From: Strongylocentrotus droebachiensis | Lineage: Eukaryota > Echinodermata > Echinoidea > Camarodonta > Strongylocentrotidae | Assembly: GCA_035222895.1 (NCBI GenBank) | Contig: JAVYIG010000067.1 | Location: 186,001-250,000, forward strand | Reading direction: 5' to 3' | Length of the DNA: 64,000 nt | Part shown: positions 25,401 to 34,400 of the stretch, piece by piece | How positions within the stretch are numbered: the first letter of the stretch is position 1 | How the letters are laid out: the number at the start of each line of letters is the position of its first letter | The notes under the pieces: model-generated | What the model saw: the letters and a program-made list of their open reading frames with translations, nothing else | Told to the model about the DNA's origin: nothing | The model's database searches: none | Position numbers and translations under genes: made by a program

Positions 25401-28400
25401 ATTATCCCTTTATAGGCTTAAACAGAAGACCGAGTACCAGTAAAGATGACAAATATGTTGTTACCTTTTTGTTATTTCTTTTGAAAATATTTGCCCGTTT
25501 TTTGTGTATGATTGAAATTGAATGGAAACTATTGGACTATTGTGTTGATCGCACTATGTTCGTGTAGTTCCATAAACACAGAATTGTGTTTCGTCTTTAC
25601 AGTATGTTTTTTTTTTGTGATTTCAGCGAGATTCACTCAATTCCATAGATATTGATGATTTTAAAAATACAGCTAGTAAACCAGCATTCCTATTCTCTAC
25701 ACAATCACAATCCGTATAATTTCTTTCACAAAATAATTGCCTGACTACACATCAGCTTTGAAAATACGGATCCTTTTTATCAGCTATGCTTAGCGCATGG
25801 AGATGTTGCTTCTCGGTATTTTTTTTTTATGACACACCCTGTATAATGATATTCCGCGCGCGCTGACCAGCGTGGTGTGCCTAGAGAGATGCGGATTGTT
25901 GGCAGTGAAATGTCAACGCTAATAGAATGGAATTAAAAAAGCAAGACATGGGTAGTGCTCTTTTATATATGCTACTGGTGCTCCACCTTAAACGGGCAAC
26001 AATTGCTGATAAACCCCGCGACTCGACCTCACGTAAGTCACTTCACGAGACGTAGATGAACAATGCTTGTTCTTCACCTATAAGATCTATATCGAGAAAG
26101 AAATAAATGTTGTTGTTTTCAGACATATCTGATACACAATTTGTTACAGAGGACACGTACATAGACTGCTGTGCTATACGTTGCACTGAATATTAATTAA
26201 CTTGCATTCGATGCTTGTGATATCATATATATTTACAGTAAAAAATATTTAAAAAAGACCAAACAAAATTAAATATAATGAATGAAATGAAATAAATGTT
26301 GAATGAAGCATGTAGCTGTGCCTTGTTAAGATAATGCCCGATGCATACGTGACGTCACACCCGATGAAATTACCATGTAAGCTAATTATTTATTCACTAA
26401 TCAAGGCAATGACGTTAATTTGTGCATGCGCTAGTAATTCGATGCAATTTATGAATTTTCCATTTTGCATTTAATCAATGTCTCAGAATACGCTAGTACT
26501 TCAATGCAATTTATGCATTTTTTATTTTGCATTTACTTTCTGTACGATTTCACTCTCAAATGAAGAATCAAATGCTACCTCAGTCAAGCAACGTCTCGTG
26601 CGCAACGACCATAGAGTACCGAAAATTCGACATCATACAAAATCTATTTTGAGAATTTCTCAATTTGTTCTTCATTTTCCGAAAGAGCATCAAAAATAAT
26701 GTCCAAACGTCGAAAAACCAATTGAATATGGTAAGTATCGGCTGAGAAAATTAAATAAAAAAAAAAAATTGAGAAAATGTAAAAATAGATTTTTGGTGAC
26801 GTCACACTTGACCACTCTGACAACTACATAACGGTGACGGTGGCTTTTTTTTAATAGATGAAACTTGATAGGCCCGGATGTTTCTGCAACAAAATATAAA
26901 TCACTAGTAATCTATATAGTTAAGCTGATTTGAATTCAACAAGTATATAGAGAACTTCTATCTTGAAGAGGGTGAGAGGGACGTTGGTAGTATGATATCA
27001 GAGACTGAGCTCTGCAGTCCTGCAGACGAGCCTTATTGCGAGAGGAATATTACGTAGTGACCTGAGGCGAATACAAATAAATCAATGCCCAACAGTGGAA
27101 ATAATCGATCAGAGATTATGAATGAAAACAACGCAGGATGGGAAGAAAGCATGCATGTACTCTCGGGACTGGCTCATGTACAATTGCTTTCTACACATAG
27201 GCATAAGAGATTGGCACAATGCTTGTCCCCCTCCCCCCCCCCCCCCCCCTCTTCTTGAAATATACAACAACCAACATTGTGAAAAGTACCATACCATTTT
27301 CGGGCGGCAAGAGGGTCTCTTTGTAATTTTTATATCCTATCTAGGATATTTTGATAACGCATTTACATCAAAAGGCTACAATAGTCAAGGAATGTGTAAG
27401 AAGATTACGTTTCGCTTCGCTCACAATGCTCACTTGCATATTTTAAGAACCAGGAAAGTTGAGATTTATTCCAGACAAGAGGCATCAGTCTATCGGTGAA
27501 ATTGTCTCTGGATATCCATTTTACTTTATCTCATCTGGTTTATAATATGTGTTGATATTTGAAATACGCATATTGTTATTTTTGGATATAATGTTCTACC
27601 AAAAGTATCGCACGTCAAAGCACAATTTGTTTTTTAAAGTCTGTATTAAGCTACTATAAATTAATACTATACGAATTCTACGTGTACTAAGTAGGCCTTA
27701 TTGATTGTAGTGAGGATGGTGCACAATTTGATGACGTGCTCATCATGAATAATTGCCTTGGTAACATTTAAATGTATCATCTCCTATTGTGATAAAAATC
27801 CCGTTTAAGTTTAACAAAAGAATCGCACTTTGCCTTCTCCCTTCCCTCTTTTTCTCATCATTATATCCACTTGTTATTAGACGTTCAGGGGATTTGGCGG
27901 AATTTAGATGCGGACTAAATAATTCTCAAATAATGAAACGAGGGAATTGATACTCTACAATCAAATCATCTAGATAAATCTTTTTGTTTTAAGTATTTGT
28001 ATCAATTATTATAGACTTGAACTAAATATTTAGCCATTATGTGGGTTTATTTTTCATATATGGAATGTCCCTTAACTTCATATTGTCTGTTTACATGTTA
28101 TATAAAACCCTGTACTTTTTTTGGTTTAAGATGTTGTTGTTGTTTCATGTATCTTATTATTCAAATTTAGTGTACATGTAGCTTTTTCAAAGACCCCATT
28201 AAAACTTATTTTTCTTGAATGGGTCATCCTTTTTTAGATATGTGAAATATTTGTTTTAATTCTTCTTTAAATAAACTCTTATTTTATCTATCTCTCTTGA
28301 TTCTATCTTTTATATTTTATCATCCTACCATAGGATGTACATCGTCAGAGGCTGAGGAGCGACTCTTCACAAAACTATTTTACAAGTACAACAGGTTGAT

Positions 28401-31400
28401 TCGACCAGTCGAGAACAACTCAGAGGTCTTAGATGTCAACTTTAGACTAACAATGTCCCAACTCATCGACGTGGTGAGTATGAGTTATTATAGATAGATT
28501 GACTGCTATCAGAGGCATCGCTGTTATCAAGATGTAACGTCCCCGAGAGCCAGTATAAAAACAGCTATACTTCGAATATTAAAGCAGTCGATATATCATT
28601 TATATACCGAATTCACAAACAAATCTACGAAGTATTCTTACCTTATCCCTTTCTTGAGTAATGACTGTTTAAAACATCACAGAAAATCTAAGACACTGTC
28701 TGTAAATCTTCGCTGGAAAGTTCCCTGAATGTTACGATCATTCGGCGATCGCAGACAAAAAGCACTGTTGGTATCCGCGCTCGCACAAAGAAACTTTTTA
28801 CTCGTAAACCGATGGGGATCTCAGAAAATTTATTTTTACGGCCCGTTACCCGGGGCAGCGGGCATCTTCTAAAATAACTAGTGACCGGTAGGCGGGCATG
28901 CGGGCACACCTATCCCAGTCCAGGGTTTTCTAACGGTCTACGTTAATCAGGTTCTCCTTTTCACATTGGAACCAATGATTTATCTCTCCCACTCTTTCAT
29001 AGCCTGAAAAGGAAAATGTATATTAAATTAACCAATGTGAATTAATTCTTCTTAAATAAAATCTAAAAGAAATTGGCAAAATATACACGGAAATAGTGAT
29101 CATAGATTTTACTTCACCTCGCCAATTTACAGTCTTCAGTGATTATTTTCATTACATCGCTCTTATCCATGAGCCGGATAATGGACTCAAAGTTTTCAGA
29201 GAACTTTGCACTTTCTGCCCAAGTATAATTTGTCATTCAGAGCATTCGAGGAATTACGAGGATTGTTTAACGTGGTAGAAAGTTGAGTACGAGCATAGAG
29301 AGGTGAAGAATCCGGTGGATCCGGCATTCAATTGAAATTCATTAACACACCTATAGAAATAAAAGAAAACCTGTAAATTAATTATTATTTTCTAATTGTT
29401 ATTCTTCCTGCAGGACGAAAAGAACCAAATTATGACAACCAACGTTTGGCTCAAACAGGTAATGTTAATTGAATTCCGTTGCGAGTTGTTTTTGGTTTGT
29501 CTTTTCTCGTATTGATATTTTAAACACGGTGCCTAGGATATGTATTTCGTGGGAAATGACCGCCTTTCCGGATAATAACCGACATCTGATAACCCCTGAA
29601 GATAATTTAAAATTACTTAAAATGTTCTGTGTAATTCCATTCCTAGAATATTTATGTTTTCTTAATCTGTATTTATTAAAATATGCAGAAATGAAAGAAG
29701 TCTTAGTCAACTTTAGAAAACAAAAAACATGTTTACAAAATATTCAAACTCCTACTTTTCAGCGGTTGAAATGGCATTTGCTATGTACCATGACTTATGT
29801 ACATATATACCTTCTCTTTTTGTGAATAGTTTCAATTTGAAACGGAAGCCTTTTAAATGAAAAGGAATAAACCCGTGATTAACTTGTGCTGTTTTTACTG
29901 TATTGAGCAGTTATGGATGGATTACAAGCTTCAGTGGAACCCAGCGGAATACGACAACATCTCCATTCTCCGCGTTCCCTCCAAAATGATTTGGACCCCT
30001 GATCTGGTCTTGTACAACAAGTAAGCATGCTCTAATTACCCCATCACAACTCTGGGGGTATACGTGTGTATTGAAGAAGGACCGTATTCTTGAAAGCTGC
30101 CTAAGTTTAATCCAGGTTTAAACGCCGGCTATAAGTGCATAGAGCGAGTCCACCGATTCATGGCGCGTCCATTGTCAATCCCGTCATCATTGAACAAACT
30201 GCAGTAGTTCTGTAATTGATGACGATGAAGAAAACAAAATTCTGAAACTACTTTCTGGCTTTTCATAGGTCAAATAAATTTGATCTTTTCTACATTTGTT
30301 AACATAATATATACTGAACCTTGCGCCGAGGCCAACTTCTGCATCCGGTACCAAACCAAAGTAAGTCTGTAATTATTGGCAATGCAAAACTTGTCACTCT
30401 GAGACTACTTTCTTTTGTTACTTGATCAATAAGACTTGTTGGCCTACTTTGTATACGGAACTTTGGCGCTCAATAAGGCATGTTAGATCAGTGGGCTAAG
30501 ACAGATTTATGCTGCTTTCAAGAATATCAGTCCAAAAGTACTGGATTTGATTTCGGTAGAACTGTGGCTTGACACTATCATTTCTTTTCAAAGCAGCAAT
30601 GGATTGACTATCGGTTCAAATGGAATGCATCCGATTACGAGAATATCACGGTTGTAAGGTTACCGTCTCACAAGATCTGGACACCGGGTCTAATTCTGTA
30701 CAACAAGTAAGACAGGAATGGTTTGAGTTGGGGAAGTATTGACACACGAGAACGCTGGACGAGATTTGAATCACTGACCTCACCCCTTCATCGCATGGAC
30801 ATGTTCCTAATCTTTGCCACTGCCTGGTGTTGGTAGTGAATTTTGTTATGCCCCAGTTACACCGACAAGAGCGACACGAGACCGAAAAGAGACCGAATAA
30901 ATTACATTAACCCTATGGTGAAGAATCGGTCGGTTTGTAGTCGGGCTGGGTTAGGTTTGATGGTGTTGCCGTGGGTATTACACCCCAGTCATATCGCCAG
31001 ACCGATCCACAGAACCGACCGATGATCGAAAACTTGGCGATTCTTGATAATGCAATTTTTCATTCGTTCAGATGTCGGTCTGGTGTCGCTCTCATCGATG
31101 TATATGGGGTGTAATGTTGTTTGAGTTCTGATGTGGGATCTGAACGATCTTAACCATCGATCCTGCACTGATGCGATCAACCTGACTGCCTGTTCGTTTG
31201 GTTGTGATCATTTTGTTGTTGTTGTTGATGTTTTTTAAAACTTTTATTTTTATTGTTATTTATCTCTTTTTTGTGGGGAGGGGGGGGGGGGGTCATCGTG
31301 GGATACTTTTGATGTGCAATAGTTTACAGTTTTATATATGGTTTTTTAATGGGCAGAGAGAGGGAATGCATCATTATCAGCTCAGTCTAAATCATATTAT

Positions 31401-34400
31401 TAATTTAACAATGACTCACAAAATACGTTTAGAACAGCTACAATTCAAACTACATCCTGTACTTCTAACATCCGTAAAAACAAACTTCGATGAAAAAATA
31501 CATTGTGATGCCAATCGCTCATTCGTTTCGTTTCGTTTTTATTTCCGTCATAAAAAGAACTATATAAACGTATACATAGTATACAGTATACATGAGCAAG
31601 ACAAATTGAAGAAAAAAAATTAGGAACGAAAGACAGAGAAAACAGACGGCTGGATAGCTCATAAAGATCTTTCTTAAAAAATTGTTTGCTTTATCGTAGG
31701 GTTTACCCATAATTATGATGGATGACATGATTTTAATGATGTTACACCCCTTAATATCCCTACATTCATCTACTAACCCACTATTCATCATACCATTGTT
31801 ACAATGGTACTGAAGTCAACGAGTATCTCGTTCACGCCTGAAACATCAAATTCCAAGTTGACGTCAAAGTTTCTCTGGTGATCTGCCTCTTCCAGTTGAT
31901 CATCATTCCTGCCCTCTCAAAACATGTGCTCCAAACCAGTTTTCATGAATTTTTCCCCATAGATAGTCATCTGTGATTTTCTGTGTGTTGGGATTTCTTA
32001 ACTTGTTCTCACCATTAACTCGTAGTCGTAACTATATAGTAGGACCATATCATTGTTCAATTTGTTACCTTGATTTTTTTTTAAAGATATGACGTTTATC
32101 TCAATCGAACGGATCTAAGAAGACTTTACATTGTCTTCCCAGTGAATTAACATGTGATCTTGAAACACCAGTACCTAGGGGCGTTTCATGAAAAAATTAG
32201 TCGGTGGTTTTTACCGACTAATATCATGTTCACCGACAATTCTTTTGTCACCGACTATTTTCCAGGCCTGTGATTGGTCACATTTAGTCAGCGCTGACTA
32301 AATTGTCAGTGAACATGATATTAGTCGGTGAAAACCACCGACTAATTTTTTCATGAAACGCCCCCCTGACTAAAATAAAGAATAGTACACATTTCTATAT
32401 GTTTTCTTTTATTTTCCTCTTTTGTTATCTACTTGAAAGCCAGGAATGTCAACAAAAAAGGAGGAGTCAATGTTTTTCCTCGGCCTATTTATTTATTGGC
32501 TTATTATTATGGGAAGTCAGACCAACCCTTCTAGACTCGCTTATTGGGGAGGAAAGACTAGGATCATTCGTCCCCTATTTTCTCAGAAGGGGCCAAATAT
32601 TTCTCACATTCCATTTTCTTTCTCTTTCTCAAATGGTAGGGGCGGCCGTCTCGTTCCTTTATTATGAAGAGACTTGACGTTACAATAATCGTAAGAATGT
32701 GCACAATAAAAGCTGAAGACACGAATTTGAATACAATTTTAACATTAAGCATATACTTATTTTGCTGTATTTTTCTAAGGTGTAATATCTTTGATCTTTC
32801 CCACACAGTGCGGATGGTAACTATGAAGTGACTCTTATGGCCAAGGCCCTGGTGTACAGCGACGGTACTGTCTACTGGCTTCCACCTGCTATCTACAAAA
32901 GCTCTTGCAAGATTAACGTCAGGTATTTTCCCTTCGATGAACAGTTCTGCCCGATGAAATTCGGCTCATGGACGTACGACGGAAGCCTGATCGACCTCAT
33001 TCCTTCGAGCAACGACGTCGACTTGGAAGACTACTGGCAGAGCGGCGAGTGGGACATCATTGGAACACCGGCCAACAAAAACACGTTGAAGTATCCGTGC
33101 TGCGATGAGATCTACACGGATATCACCTTCACGCTTCATATCCGCAGGAAGCCGCTCTTCTACACGGTGAACCTCATCCTTCCGTGCGTGCTCATCTCGT
33201 TCCTCACCGTTCTCGTGTTCTATCTACCCTCAGACTCAGGAGAAAAGATCACACTCTGTATATCAGTGCTTCTGGCCTTGACTGTGTTTCTCTTGCTGAT
33301 TGCAGAGATCATTCCCCCGACATCGCTGCTCATCCCCCTCATCGGTCGCTACCTTCTCTTCACCATGGTCCTCGTTACCCTCTCCATTGTCATTACTGTT
33401 ATTGTTCTGAACATTCACTACAGAGCACCCAGCACGCACACGATGCGCCCCTGGGTGCGCAAAGTCTTCCTCGAAGTTCTGCCGCCGTTACTCTACATGA
33501 AGAGGCCCAAGAGGTACGCGCATGGAGAGAACCCCAATAAGGAGAAGGACCTTAATTATTTTGAACTCAAGGAGGTGGTGCACAAAGAAGGAGAGAACCC
33601 CCACAGCAACGGGCGGGACATCTTTGACAACCTCCACCCGAGTTTCAAACTCCGGACACTATCTGACGATGTCGGTAATCCGAACATCGACGCGCCCTCG
33701 ATGTCGAAGGGAGGAGGGAGATACTCGAAGGAGTTCAAACAGGCTGTTGATGGGGTCAAGTTCATCGCTCAGCATCTCAAGAGCGAGGATGAGTTTAATT
33801 CTGTAAGCATTCTCAGGGTGCTCGCTTCTATGGGGTGGTAGCTTCTATGGGGTAGTAGCTTCTATCGGGTTGTGGCTGTTATGGGTGATGGCTTATATGA
33901 GTGGTGGCTTCTAAGGGTGGTGGCTTCTATGGGTGGTGACATCTATGGGTGGTGGCTTCTAAAGGTGATGGCTTCTATGGGTGATGGGTTCTGTGGGTGA
34001 TGGGTTCTTTGGGTGATGGGTTCTATAGGGTAGCAGCTTCTATGGGTCTTGGCTTCAATGGGTTAGTAGCTTCTATGGGGGTGATGGTTAGTGTGGAGTA
34101 GTAGCTTCTATGGGGTGGTGGCTTCTATGGGGGTAGTAGCTTCTATGGGGTGGTGGCTTCTATGGGGTAGTAGCTTCTATGGGGTGGTGGCTTCTATGGG
34201 GTGGTGGCTTCTATGGGGTGGTGGCTTCTATAGAGGAGTAGCTTCTATGGGTAATAACTTCTATGGGGGATAGCTTTAATGGGGAATTTCTTCCATGGGG
34301 TAGTAGCTTTTATGTGGTAATGGCTAGTGTGAGATTTATGGCATATATAATAGTGGTTTTCATTTCCTTCGGCCAAATTGTTACCTATCATTTTGACCAC

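Larger units (their letters stand above)
19483..28333 (+). other. Intron 1 of the receptor gene (8.85 kb)
   Basis: Bounded by GTAAGA at 19483 and CCATAG ending at 28333. Contents: a MITE at 19589-19751, a C homopolymer near 20830, a tRNA-like relic near 23950, a TTAA-flanked MITE at 24270-24464, a LINE 3' relic on the minus strand near 24.7-25.0 kb, a poly-C tract near 27230 and three perfect TGACGTCA sites (20274, 26350, 26797). A 157-codon minus-strand open frame at 22805-23278 has no recognisable motif. Long first introns often carry regulatory DNA, but I can name no element with confidence. Confidence 0.85.
30707..32808 (+). other. Intron after exon 4b (2.1 kb)
   Basis: GTAAGA to CACACAG. 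Holds a palindromic MITE-like block at 30848-31120, a G homopolymer at 31278-31292, a perfect CRE at 31859 and a clean foldback element at 32178-32364. I searched it for a third exon 4 copy (WTP, LYNN) and found none. Confidence 0.85.

Noticed and set aside
33184-33540. Out-of-frame open frames inside exon 5
   Set aside because: Shadows of the genuine receptor reading frame.
34091-34273. Trp/Gly-rich frames in intron 5
   Set aside because: Product of the GCTTCTATGGGG minisatellite inside an intron.
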